DNA of 35,523 bases from Corynebacterium sp. (GTDB lineage: Bacteria > Actinomycetota > Actinomycetes > Mycobacteriales > Mycobacteriaceae), in assembly GCF_030826625.1 (NCBI RefSeq), contig NZ_JAPJNQ010000014.1, forward strand, positions 1 to 35,523. The letters run 5' to 3'. The notes below the pieces were generated by a model. That model was not told where the DNA came from and searched no databases. It was given only the letters and a program-made list of their open reading frames with translations. The translations under genes and the position numbers were made by a program. Each line of letters starts with the position of its first letter. Within the stretch, counting starts at the first letter, position 1. Positions 1 through 7,695 of this stretch are shown here, piece after piece.

Positions 1-1287
1 CAGCTCTTCGATCTCCATGCGGCGAACGATGCGCTCGAGCTCGTCGATTTCCTGCGGGGAGGAATCGATCTCCATGCGCAACCGGGAGCCGGCTTCGTCG
101 ACAAGGTCAATGGCCTTATCCGGCAGGAAGCGGTTGGTGATGTAGCGGTTGGAGAGCTCGGCTGCTTGCACCAGCGCGGAATCCTGGATGCGCACGCCGT
201 GGTGGACTTCGTAGCGCTCTTTCAGCCCACGCAGGATGCCGATGGTGTCTTCCACCGAGGGCTCACCAACGTAGGTTTGCTGGAAGCGGCGCTCGAGCGC
301 GGCATCCTTTTCGATGTACTTGCGGTATTCATCCAGCGTGGTCGCACCAACCAGGCGCAGCTCACCGCGGGCCAGCATCGGTTTGATCATGTTGCCGGCA
401 TCCATCGAGCCTTCACCGGTGGCACCTGCGCCGACCAGGGTGTGCAGCTCATCAATGAACGTGATGATCTCGCCTTCGGAAGACTTGATCTCGTCCAACA
501 CAGCCTTGAGCCGCTCTTCGAATTCACCGCGGTATTTCGCACCGGCGACCATCGAACCGAGATCCAGCGATATTAGCCGCTTGCCTTTCAGCGATTCTGG
601 CACGTCACCACCGACGATGCGGCGAGCCAGGCCTTCCACGATGGAGGTCTTGCCGACGCCCGGCTCACCGATAAGCACCGGATTGTTTTTGGTGCGGCGC
701 GAAAGCACCTGCACGACGCGGCGAATTTCCGAATCGCGCCCAATGACGGGGTCGATCTTGCCTTCGCGGGCCTGCGCGGTCAGATCGGTGGAGTATTTCT
801 CCAGTGCTTGGAAGGAGTCCTCCGGGTTTTCCGTAGTCACCTTCGCGGCGCCGCGCACGGCGGGAAATGCGCCTTTGATCGCATCATAGGTGGCGCCCCG
901 GGAAGTTAGCAGCTGCGCGGCATCAGTTTTGGAGGCCGCAATCGCTGCCAGCAGTACTTCGGTGGAGACGTATTCGTCGCCAAGCTCACCGGCCAATTCT
1001 TGGGCTTTGGTGAGAACGTTCAGCCCATCGCGGTTGAAGTTCGGCTTCACAACGCCCGCGCCTTCGGCTTTGGGGTAGCCCTCTACTATTTCGGTGGCTT
1101 CTTTGCGCACCGTATCGGGGTCTACTCCGGTGGCCTTCAACACCGGGGTGGCGATGCCTTCTTCTTGGCTGAGGATCGCCTGCAGCAGGTGGGCCGGGCG
1201 AATGTCCGGGTTGCCTGCCGCCGAGGCGGTTTGCAGCGCGAATTGTAGGGCTTCTTGGGTTTTTGTCGTGGGGTTAAAAGAACTCAT
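1..1287 (-). CDS. clpB: ClpB disaggregase, N-terminal part (runs off the left edge)
   Basis: Protein disaggregase of the Hsp100/AAA+ family, which works with DnaK-DnaJ-GrpE to recover aggregated proteins in the cytoplasm. The window holds 429 codons; the second AAA+ domain lies beyond base 1. Visible in order: a Clp N-domain (about residues 1-145); Walker A GEPGVGKT (207-214); pore loop KYRGEFE (251-257); Walker B IITFIDE (274-280); an arginine-finger ALERRF (330-335); and the start of the coiled-coil middle domain (about 400 onward). The ATG at 1287 is preceded by an AGGGAGG ribosome site about 10 bases upstream. Upstream lie two HspR operators and a SigH-like promoter, so heat and disulfide-stress control is expected. 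Identity is certain; only the 3' end is missing. Confidence 0.97.
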   Translation of the reverse strand, partial: MSSFNPTTKTQEALQFALQTASAAGNPDIRPAHLLQAILSQEEGIATPVLKATGVDPDTVRKEATEIVEGYPKAEGAGVVKPNFNRDGLNVLTKAQELAGELGDEYVSTEVLLAAIAASKTDAAQLLTSRGATYDAIKGAFPAVRGAAKVTTENPEDSFQALEKYSTDLTAQAREGKIDPVIGRDSEIRRVVQVLSRRTKNNPVLIGEPGVGKTSIVEGLARRIVGGDVPESLKGKRLISLDLGSMVAGAKYRGEFEERLKAVLDEIKSSEGEIITFIDELHTLVGAGATGEGSMDAGNMIKPMLARGELRLVGATTLDEYRKYIEKDAALERRFQQTYVGEPSVEDTIGILRGLKERYEVHHGVRIQDSALVQAAELSNRYITNRFLPDKAIDLVDEAGSRLRMEIDSSPQEIDELERIVRRMEIEEL

Positions 1288-1380
1288 GGTGTGTCATATC
1301 CTCCCTGTTCTTCCCTGCTTTCGTCACCGTTATTGTGACACCGTTTCAGGGGTTTCATTGGGTATAACACACCATGAGTT
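1281..1380. repeat. 14-bp perfect inverted repeat flanking the clpB leader
   Basis: The left arm AACTCATGGTGTGT (1281-1294) contains the clpB start codon. The right arm (1367-1380) is its exact reverse complement. With one G-U pair and one mismatch the pairing extends to about 21 bp and reaches into the clpB ribosome site. The right arm lies between the SigH-like -10 and the nearer HspR operator. Confidence 0.75.
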
Positions 1381-1391
1381 GAGTCTATTCC
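1366..1391 (-). promoter_or_regulatory. SigH-like promoter of clpB
   Basis: Read on the minus strand, GGAA (complement of 1388-1391) is followed after 19 bases by GTT (complement of 1366-1368). This fits the corynebacterial and mycobacterial SigH pattern GGAA-N18/19-GTT. The same geometry occurs before dnaK. The -35 lies inside the proximal HAIR operator, so HspR binding would block it. Confidence 0.65.
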
Positions 1392-1398
1392 ACTCAAG
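1378..1398. promoter_or_regulatory. HspR operator (HAIR), proximal to clpB
   Basis: GTTGAGT-N7-ACTCAAG, one mismatch from the HAIR consensus CTTGAGT-N7-ACTCAAG recognised by HspR in actinobacteria. It overlaps the SigH-like -35 element. Confidence 0.85.
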
Positions 1399-1428
1399 TT
1401 AGAGTTTTGTGGAATTTTTTATGGGAAA

Positions 1429-1449
1429 ATTGAGCATCATCCACTCAAG
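1429..1449. promoter_or_regulatory. HspR operator (HAIR), distal to clpB
   Basis: ATTGAGC-N7-ACTCAAG: a perfect right arm and two mismatches in the left. It lies 51 bases from the first HAIR, about five helical turns, so both sites face the same side of the DNA. Confidence 0.75.
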
Positions 1450-1508
1450 TCTGGCAACGATACCCACGCGGGGTAGTCACCCGGACGCGGCGGTCGTGTG
1501 TGCCCAGC

Positions 1509-2906
1509 CTAGACCTTGCCCTGCATCGCAGGATCCGGCCCGTTGCCGTTGACATCGACCACTCCCTTAGCCATGATCGCGCCGCGCACCGGCATCCAGC
1601 CACCAAACTTGGCGGTCAGATACACCGCAATAGCAATCGCCAGCGCCAACCAACCCAGCCCGGCAGTCATTCCATAAATCACCGCCAGCGGTGCAAGCAC
1701 CGTCATGCCAATCTCAAATGGGCCGAAGCCCACATAAGCCACGCCGTATTCGGATAGGGTGCCGGACTTCAGCTTCGGATCGACGATCTTCAGGATCGCG
1801 ATACCCGTTGCCACCGTCGCGGTAGCCCAACCCCAACCAAAGATGCCGCGTTCCAGCCAGGCAGCGCCGAAGAATTCCGACGGGAACCACAGCAAGAAGA
1901 AAGTACAGAAAACAGTACCCAGCACGAACAGCAGCAACAGCGCTTGCCAGTAAGAAGCCACGGCAGCGGGAACAATCGCCGCAATACCGAAGGCAATCAG
2001 GTAGTCCGTCGACGCACCAGAAACCGAAGACACGGTGTCTTTGTCCAAGTATTCTCCGGCACCAATACCGTTCATGACCGCACGGAAAATCAGGCCCACC
2101 ACCAGCGACATCGCGAACAGTGGGATGGAGACGTTTTCCCACAGTCCCTTGATACCGGCGTTGATGCCGTAGGCGGTCAGCACCGTCAACATGATAAAGC
2201 CCAGGTGCAGTGCGAGTGGCTCGATCGCCGATGGGTTGGTAGAGGCGCGACCAATCGATGGGCGCTCGCTAAGGTTTTTGATGTAGCCGCGACGCAGTTC
2301 TTCAGGTAGCTCACCAGGAAGCTGGGAAACTTTATTCCGGCGGATACCCCAGTTACCAGCGATCACACCACCGATAATCGCAGCCAAGGTGCCCACGGTG
2401 GCGGAGGTAAAGCCCAGTGACGAAGCCTCGGCCGCACCCACACCTTCCAGCGCGCCACCGACGGCCGCTGCGGTACCGAAACCACCGGTGAAACCAACCG
2501 GCAGCATCATGCCAAACCAGTCCGGAGTATCAAATACCGGCGCAAACAGGTACACGCCCAGCACGACGAACAGGCCCCACTGCGCGGTGAACATGAACGT
2601 CGAATAGGCCCACATATTGCGCGCACCCTTGCGCACGGAGCCACCTAGTTCCATGGAATACGCCATGGAGGCAAACACCACGGCGATCAGAATGGAGGTA
2701 TAGCTGCCCAGGTTCTCGGAAAAACCGACGACGTTGAGCACGTTCGGGCCCAGAAGTAAACCAAGCAGACCAGCGGTAACTGGTGCTGGCAGGAGCAAGT
2801 CCTGGAAGAAGAATTTGACGCGGTGGCGCAATACGTTGCCGATAATCATCAGCAACGAAATAAAGCCAACGTCAAGCATGAGATCGTAAGCGGAAAAGCC
2901 TTCCAT
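1509..2906 (-). CDS. gltS: Sodium/glutamate symporter family protein (GltS-like)
   Basis: Predicted membrane carrier of 465 residues in the ESS (GltS) family, which imports glutamate with sodium. The chain is nearly continuous hydrophobic segments (about 10-12). A pore-loop motif GGFGTAAAVG near residue 142 matches the GGxGTA signature of GltS. A hydrophilic loop rich in charged residues (about 195-230) splits the protein into two halves, as in the family. The neighbour order clpB-gltS-flavohaemoprotein is as I recall it for Corynebacterium glutamicum. The length is slightly above E. coli GltS (about 400). No ribosome site stronger than a weak AGGTG is seen before the ATG. Substrate specificity is inferred from the family only. 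Confidence 0.82.
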   Translation of the reverse strand: MEGFSAYDLMLDVGFISLLMIIGNVLRHRVKFFFQDLLLPAPVTAGLLGLLLGPNVLNVVGFSENLGSYTSILIAVVFASMAYSMELGGSVRKGARNMWAYSTFMFTAQWGLFVVLGVYLFAPVFDTPDWFGMMLPVGFTGGFGTAAAVGGALEGVGAAEASSLGFTSATVGTLAAIIGGVIAGNWGIRRNKVSQLPGELPEELRRGYIKNLSERPSIGRASTNPSAIEPLALHLGFIMLTVLTAYGINAGIKGLWENVSIPLFAMSLVVGLIFRAVMNGIGAGEYLDKDTVSSVSGASTDYLIAFGIAAIVPAAVASYWQALLLLFVLGTVFCTFFLLWFPSEFFGAAWLERGIFGWGWATATVATGIAILKIVDPKLKSGTLSEYGVAYVGFGPFEIGMTVLAPLAVIYGMTAGLGWLALAIAIAVYLTAKFGGWMPVRGAIMAKGVVDVNGNGPDPAMQGKV

Positions 2907-2951
2907 GAAACACCTGCCTTTACAGAGTGAGAGTGAACGAGATCCTGCGGC

Positions 2952-2970
2952 TCTTGCCTTTCCGGCAAGA
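2952..2970. promoter_or_regulatory. Small inverted repeat in the gltS upstream region
   Basis: TCTTGCC (2952-2958) pairs with GGCAAGA (2964-2970) across a 5-base loop. It lies 46 bases before the gltS start in the 236-base gap shared by two divergent genes. It has no T tract, so it is not a terminator. It could be an operator or a leader hairpin. The rest of the gap shows no other clear element. Confidence 0.4.
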
Positions 2971-3130
2971 CAGCATGTGATCTAGACGAAGCCGCGCCTG
3001 ATACTGCGATCAAAACACAGCGACAGAACGAACTGATCATAGTACCCGCACCATAAATGCGCTACCCCACCCTCCACTGGCGTCTTTCGGCAGTACACAG
3101 GAGTTTTCTAGTCGTATTTTCCAGCCACGA

Positions 3131-3136
3131 TATTGT
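3131..3136 (+). promoter_or_regulatory. -10 element giving a leaderless flavohaemoprotein mRNA
   Basis: TATTGT ends 6 bases before the ATG at 3143, so transcription should start at or next to the start codon. The GGAGG at 3137-3141 is only one base from the ATG, too close to act as a normal ribosome site. Confidence 0.5.
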
Positions 3137-3142
3137 GGAGGC

Positions 3143-4378
3143 ATGACTATCCGGGATCTCGCCAGCCTCGCCACGCACCTGCGCGCCCACCCTGCGACGT
3201 TCCGGGATGCGGTGCACCGCCATTTTTTCGCGGCTCTTCCCGACGCCCGCCAGTCCTTCCCCATGGATGCTTCGCAGGCCCACCGCGGGCTCGCCGAGTC
3301 TTTCGCCGCAGCCTTCGATGCCCCGGACCTCGATGAGTATTTCGCTGACCTGGGCCGCTCGCACCGTCGGCACGGCTTCCCACCGGATACCTACCCTATT
3401 TTCGCCACCGCCACCCGCCAGGCTTTAGCAGAAATCGATCTTGCCGACGACGTGCTGCAGCAGGCCGGTGCGCTTGTCGACGACATCGTCGAGTGCATGT
3501 CCGCTGCTGCGCACGAGGCGGATGTGGCGGGGATTCCGCCTGCGCACATGGGGCAGGTGGTCGATGTCGAGCGCGTTGATGCCCATACCCGCATCGTGCG
3601 CCTGGAATGTGGTCTGCCGGTTGATTATGAGCCCGGGCAGTATTTTTCTGTAGCTACCACGCTGATGCCGGGTGTATGGCGCACTTTGGCGGCTGCCCGC
3701 CCTGCTGATGGCTGCGGCACACTGGAATTTCACGTTCGCGATGTCTCGCTGCTTCCTGGCGCGTCGGGGTATTCGCGGAGGTTTATGATGACGCGCCCCG
3801 GAGATCAGTGGACACTGGGCAACCCGGCTGGCCAGCTAGAGCTGGATCCGCATCGTGAAAGCCTCGTCATTGCTTTTGGGACCGCGGTGGCTACCCTGCG
3901 CTGTTTATTATTCGCTGCTTTTGATGCCCACGGCGAGCAGCATGCCCCGGTGCAAGCGCTGGTGATTAATGATTTTCCCGGCCAGCATTATGAGATGGCC
4001 ACGCTTAACAGCCTGGATAATCTCACGCCGTGGTTGGATGTGCATGCTTTTACCCGTCATGATGCTGACCCGCATTGGTTGAAACCGCAGCGCGAGCGTC
4101 AACGTGAGTTGCGGCAAGCCCTTGCCGACGGCACCGGCCCCGAGGCATCACACGCATCTGCCAGCTTGTCGGTGGACAAGGACCCGGAGGCTACGATCGC
4201 TCATTACCGTGACTGGTCCAACCACGATGTGCTGGTCTTAGGGCCAGAAGCAGAGGTTGACGGCATGTTGGCAGCTTTCGCTGCTGCTGGGTTGGATCCA
4301 GCTACCGTGCAGACCCAAAGCTGGGGCCGCACGGGTGTGGATACCTCATCGGTTCCGGGTGCACAAAGCAAAGGTTAG
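3143..4378 (+). CDS. Atypical flavohaemoprotein (globin + reductase domains)
   Basis: A 411-residue fusion of a globin (about residues 1-135) to a ferredoxin-reductase-like module (about 150-400), the layout of Hmp nitric-oxide dioxygenases. The proximal haem histidine is H74 in GRSHRRHGF, followed by the conserved PDTYPIF. Several hallmark residues are altered: the B10 tyrosine appears as Phe in RHFFAAL; the E7 glutamine position reads His; the FAD motif RxYS reads RTLA; and the NAD loop GGTGxTP reads FGTAVATL. This pattern recalls the type II flavohaemoglobins of mycobacteria, reported to act differently from classical Hmp. NO detoxification is therefore uncertain; some other flavin- or haem-based redox role is possible. 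The stop overlaps by a few bases with the convergent gene downstream. Confidence 0.8.
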   Translation: MTIRDLASLATHLRAHPATFRDAVHRHFFAALPDARQSFPMDASQAHRGLAESFAAAFDAPDLDEYFADLGRSHRRHGFPPDTYPIFATATRQALAEIDLADDVLQQAGALVDDIVECMSAAAHEADVAGIPPAHMGQVVDVERVDAHTRIVRLECGLPVDYEPGQYFSVATTLMPGVWRTLAAARPADGCGTLEFHVRDVSLLPGASGYSRRFMMTRPGDQWTLGNPAGQLELDPHRESLVIAFGTAVATLRCLLFAAFDAHGEQHAPVQALVINDFPGQHYEMATLNSLDNLTPWLDVHAFTRHDADPHWLKPQRERQRELRQALADGTGPEASHASASLSVDKDPEATIAHYRDWSNHDVLVLGPEAEVDGMLAAFAAAGLDPATVQTQSWGRTGVDTSSVPGAQSKG

Positions 4379-4641
4379 TCACCGTGTTTGCGCTGCCATC
4401 GACGCAGACGCCATATCTGTATAGGCAGATAAATGAAATAATAGACAACAACCGAAGCCGTGAAATAAAAAGGAAATTCAGACCAATCAATTTCCTCCCA
4501 GGGCACAGGCTCTACATTCTCCGCACGATGCCGATAACCAGTCAGACTCGTATAAATAAAATAAAATAACAAAGACGATGGAACCAGCACCACAGAAACC
4601 CATTTGGGTGGCACACGCGGTTTCGGATGCGACCACTTCAT
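4375..4641 (-). CDS. Small two-segment membrane protein, unknown function
   Basis: An 88-residue protein I do not recognise. It has a basic proline-rich start, a hydrophobic helix (about residues 12-33), an acidic tryptophan-rich stretch (PWEEIDW), a second helix (about 54-74), and a strongly basic tail with arginines and lysines. The topology suggests an inner-membrane protein with both ends inside. Base composition is clearly AT-richer than the flavohaemoprotein, and its stop codon overlaps that gene's stop on the opposite strand. No strong ribosome site is seen. I read it as real because of the coherent membrane topology, but it could be a chance frame. Confidence 0.55.
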   Translation of the reverse strand: MKWSHPKPRVPPKWVSVVLVPSSLLFYFIYTSLTGYRHRAENVEPVPWEEIDWSEFPFYFTASVVVYYFIYLPIQIWRLRRWQRKHGD

Positions 4642-4764
4642 TACTCACCGTCCAGTATCGTCTCATCGATAACAAAGCAGGTTAAAGATGCTCAGCTACA
4701 GTACAGGAGCCAGCATATAGCGCAAGTCGAGCAGCTAAAAATATCTCACTAAATCAATATAAAC

Positions 4765-4783
4765 TTAGGCTTACTTAATCGAA
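4765..4783. promoter_or_regulatory. Possible DtxR (iron) box before the peptide/ABC cassette
   Basis: The 19-base site starting TTAGG matches the DtxR consensus (TTAGGTTAG-C-CTAACCTAA) at 13 of 19 positions by eye. It lies just before a -10-like TAGTAT (4791-4796), in the AT-rich promoter region of the peptide gene. Functional corynebacterial sites can be this degenerate, but so can chance matches in AT-rich DNA. Confidence 0.35.
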
Positions 4784-4846
4784 TATAACCTAGTATCATA
4801 AACCCTGTCGATATTCGACACCATCGGACCACAAAAGGGAATTCGC

Positions 4847-4942
4847 ATGGGATCTTTTAGGCGCATTCTGAAACCCCTATTCACAGCGATGCGAACAGCA
4901 ATAGCTCACAAGTTCCCTGACTCACCAAAGATGACTACATGA
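4847..4942 (+). CDS. 31-residue cationic amphipathic peptide, coupled to the permease
   Basis: A short gene of 31 codons plus stop that I do not recognise as any named family. It starts at an ATG with a good AAAAGGG ribosome site 7 bases upstream. It ends in TGA overlapping the ATG of the next gene (ATGA), a classic translational-coupling joint. The peptide has six Arg/Lys, one His and one Asp. Hydrophobic residues F4, L8, L11, F12, M15, I19 and F23 fall on one helical face, so it should fold as an amphipathic helix. It lacks a signal peptide and cysteines. Its size and character resemble leaderless bacteriocins or phenol-soluble-modulin-like peptides exported by dedicated ABC systems. Alternatively it is a leader peptide that only controls translation of the permease. 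Confidence 0.6.
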   Translation: MGSFRRILKPLFTAMRTAIAHKFPDSPKMTT

Positions 4943-6978
4943 AACCACAATTCAATTTGTTGTCGTTAAGCTTAAGCTTCGCTTTGCTGCTTAGTCCGAT
5001 CGCCGCATTTTCCGCAACGAGCTTTCTGGACGATAGACTGCTGCCATTCAACGAAGCCGCTGTGGTCATCGACGGTGCCTCTGGGCTTCCCATCGCCGCT
5101 GACTTTCGCAATGACCTACACAACTTCGTCGACGAGCATGACGCAACAATCGCCTTTGATGTCGTCGATGGTGATCTCGCTGCAGAACACACTCATTTAG
5201 CTATTGCCACAGGTAGTGATGCACCCGACAACCAGGTTGCACAATGGTTAGCGGGAACGAGAAATCCGCAGCCCTTTGATCCACAAAAAACCAGAACCAT
5301 TACCAGTTTTTCTCGCCTGAATAGCGATGACGTTCGCGGAATTTATTACCTCAATGGACCACCAGATATCAAAGAGAAATTTGCAGATCTAGCACACGAA
5401 CACGGATACACTACCGTGCCAACGGATGATGGTTCATTGTTGGCAACAATTCCAACCCCGGTGAAACTGACGGCCGTAATCATTGGCTTATTGACTTTTA
5501 TCCTTGCCGGGCTGCATGTCATTCTCGGCAGTCGCCGTTATGCAATCCACAATGTGCACGGGTTACCGCACAGCTTCAGCATTTTCGGTGATTGGCGCTC
5601 CAGCGTCCCCGCGATAGCTGGCACCGCCGTGGTGGTTAGTGCTGGCACCACCTTCTTCCTTCACGGCTACAATGGCTTCGCACAATGGCAGCTCTATTCC
5701 GCAAACGTGTTTATCTTCGCAGGCATGGGAGTTTTCTGTGCTGTAACAGGTTATGTTGCAGCATTTGTCGTCATCACACGCACCAACGTTCTTGGTGCGC
5801 TCAAGGGCAACCTTGTTTCCCGCCCACTGTCTTTTTCCGCCCATGGCATTCGCATCGTCGCACTGTTTTTTGGCTTAGCGTCAATCGCATCACTTGTCAT
5901 GTTTATCCAGGAAGCCAACCGTCATGCGGAATATTCTGAGGAATGGGCCAAGCGTAGCGATGTATTCAGCACTTTAGTATCCGGCGGAATTGGCGATGAT
6001 ATGAAGCAATTGGGGCCCGAATTACGCAGGCTCGATCACCAGCAAAAACTACTATTCATCAATAGCTTCTGGCAGTCTTCGTTAGAATTTTCCACAACCG
6101 GTCGGATACTGGTGAACCAGGAGTTCGCGCGACAAGAAATCCCGATTTCTGAGGAAGTACTTTCCGATGCTGCCAAGAAAAATGAAACTATTATTTATCT
6201 TCCCGCAGCAGCTGATGCAGCAGTAGTGACAGAAATTCGCGAAGGTCTCGCCGGGGAAGCAGAATTCGCAGAGAACACCGACTACGATCCTGTACAACAC
6301 ACCAGGGTCGAATACCATAGCCAACCATTTACGGTTTTTGATTATTTCAATCCTAGCGGTTCGCTGACTAAGTCTCCATTGCTGCATTCACCAGAACTCG
6401 TAATTTTGCCTCCTGGCTTGCAGCCGCTCAGCGACCACAACATCAGTGCAACTCTCACCCGAACCGAAATTCTATTCACTGACCACGGTGCCGTAGAACA
6501 ATTACGCAATGAATCTCCTGCCGGAAAGTACGTCTTAGCCAGCCGCCCCATGATTGATTATTGGGGGAAGTCCAACAAGTCGCTATATTCTGATCTGCGC
6601 AACACGACTTTTTCCACACTGGTGGCGATATTCATTATCATCATTGCCGCAATTTCTAGCACCGTGCTGTTTTTCAACCGCCGCCACCACCAACTCCGGG
6701 TTTATGAGATTCTGGGCTATCCCGTAGTACGAAAATTCCGCGGGTTAATTATCACAGAACTTCTCTATGTGTTCGCCATTGCTATCTGGCTAATTCACAG
6801 GTATTTCTCGTACCAAGATTATCTAGCCATCAATACTCCGATGAGCTGGATATTACGTTTGGAAGCACCGTCGATTTTTACTGCCCTATCCGTTTTTGCC
6901 ATTCCCGTTTGCACCACACTTACTGTATTTTTCACCATCATTGCACGTGAACGTGCCCAAATCCGCCACCGCACGTAA
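4939..6978 (+). CDS. Bacteriocin-associated integral membrane protein (DUF1430-like)
   Basis: A 679-residue membrane protein with an apparent N-terminal signal or anchor segment (about 5-26) and an extracytoplasmic domain to about 150. Four membrane segments lie between about 153 and 325, a second large outside domain spans 325-545, and three or four segments follow at the C-terminus (about 552-575, 592-612, 630-670). This layout (FtsX-like permease with large outer loops) and the paired LolD-type ATPase match the membrane proteins found next to lactococcin-972-type bacteriocin genes, thought to give immunity or export. Translation is coupled to the 31-codon peptide gene. Base composition is AT-richer than surrounding housekeeping genes, which suggests transfer. 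The substrate is unknown; no lactococcin-972 precursor was found here. Confidence 0.75.
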   Translation: MKPQFNLLSLSLSFALLLSPIAAFSATSFLDDRLLPFNEAAVVIDGASGLPIAADFRNDLHNFVDEHDATIAFDVVDGDLAAEHTHLAIATGSDAPDNQVAQWLAGTRNPQPFDPQKTRTITSFSRLNSDDVRGIYYLNGPPDIKEKFADLAHEHGYTTVPTDDGSLLATIPTPVKLTAVIIGLLTFILAGLHVILGSRRYAIHNVHGLPHSFSIFGDWRSSVPAIAGTAVVVSAGTTFFLHGYNGFAQWQLYSANVFIFAGMGVFCAVTGYVAAFVVITRTNVLGALKGNLVSRPLSFSAHGIRIVALFFGLASIASLVMFIQEANRHAEYSEEWAKRSDVFSTLVSGGIGDDMKQLGPELRRLDHQQKLLFINSFWQSSLEFSTTGRILVNQEFARQEIPISEEVLSDAAKKNETIIYLPAAADAAVVTEIREGLAGEAEFAENTDYDPVQHTRVEYHSQPFTVFDYFNPSGSLTKSPLLHSPELVILPPGLQPLSDHNISATLTRTEILFTDHGAVEQLRNESPAGKYVLASRPMIDYWGKSNKSLYSDLRNTTFSTLVAIFIIIIAAISSTVLFFNRRHHQLRVYEILGYPVVRKFRGLIITELLYVFAIAIWLIHRYFSYQDYLAINTPMSWILRLEAPSIFTALSVFAIPVCTTLTVFFTIIARERAQIRHRT

Positions 6979-7046
6979 TGCCTAGCTAATGCCGCGCTGA
7001 TGCCGAGCTACCACCTCAAAGCCTGCTACCAGAAAAGAAATCGCCC

Positions 7047-7691
7047 ATGCTTGAAATCAAAAATGCGAATAAAAGTTTCGGCCCGAAAGATCTATTCCGT
7101 CATTTCACTGCCACAGCTGCTACTGGACGTATCACCGCTCTAACAGGAATTTCCGGGTCTGGAAAATCCACTCTGCTTAATTGCATAGGTGGACTCGATA
7201 CTCTGGACTCTGGCTCTATCGAATTTGCAGGCACCGCCATCACCGGACTGTCGAAAAGCAAACTTCGAGCCTTGCGACGGAATACCATCGGTTATTTATT
7301 CCAGGATTACGCCCTCATCCCAGAACAAACCGTACGCAGCAATCTTATTCTCGCACTTCCGCGCGACCAGCGAACTCTGCTGGGCAGTGCTAGAAAGCCG
7401 GGGCTGCGCGCTATCGACGCAACCTTAACCACGGTAGGCCTCGAAGGTTATGCGTCTCGGGAAGTATACTCATTATCCGGTGGTGAACAGCAGCGCGTCG
7501 CTGTTGCCAGGTTGCTGTTGCGCACCCCCTCGCTCATTCTTGCCGACGAACCCACCGGTGCTTTAGACGCTGCCAACCGCGACGTCGTGCTCAAGCATCT
7601 TCGCACTCTTGCCGACGACGGCGCGACCGTACTCATCTCCACGCATGATCCCGCCGTCACCGAATTCAGTGACGCAGAAATACGGCTCTAA
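7047..7691 (+). CDS. ABC transporter ATPase, partner of the DUF1430-like permease
   Basis: A complete 214-residue nucleotide-binding domain of the LolD/MacB type, typical of the ATPase paired with lactococcin-972-group permeases. Walker A is GISGSGKST (34-42), Q-loop Q86 in YLFQDY, signature LSGGEQQR (143-150), Walker B LILADEP (163-169), and switch histidine H200 in STHD. All catalytic residues are present, so it should hydrolyse ATP. It begins 68 bases after the permease and is probably in the same operon. A purine-rich AGAAAAGAAA serves as a moderate ribosome site. It converges tail-to-tail with the nitrilase-family gene, with only four bases between the stops. Confidence 0.9.
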   Translation: MLEIKNANKSFGPKDLFRHFTATAATGRITALTGISGSGKSTLLNCIGGLDTLDSGSIEFAGTAITGLSKSKLRALRRNTIGYLFQDYALIPEQTVRSNLILALPRDQRTLLGSARKPGLRAIDATLTTVGLEGYASREVYSLSGGEQQRVAVARLLLRTPSLILADEPTGALDAANRDVVLKHLRTLADDGATVLISTHDPAVTEFSDAEIRL

Positions 7692-7695
7692 CTGG

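Noticed and set aside
4642..4846. Search for a lactococcin-972-type precursor upstream of the permease
   Set aside because: No signal-peptide-bearing frame of 60 or more codons exists there; only a 10-codon frame and the promoter region are seen.
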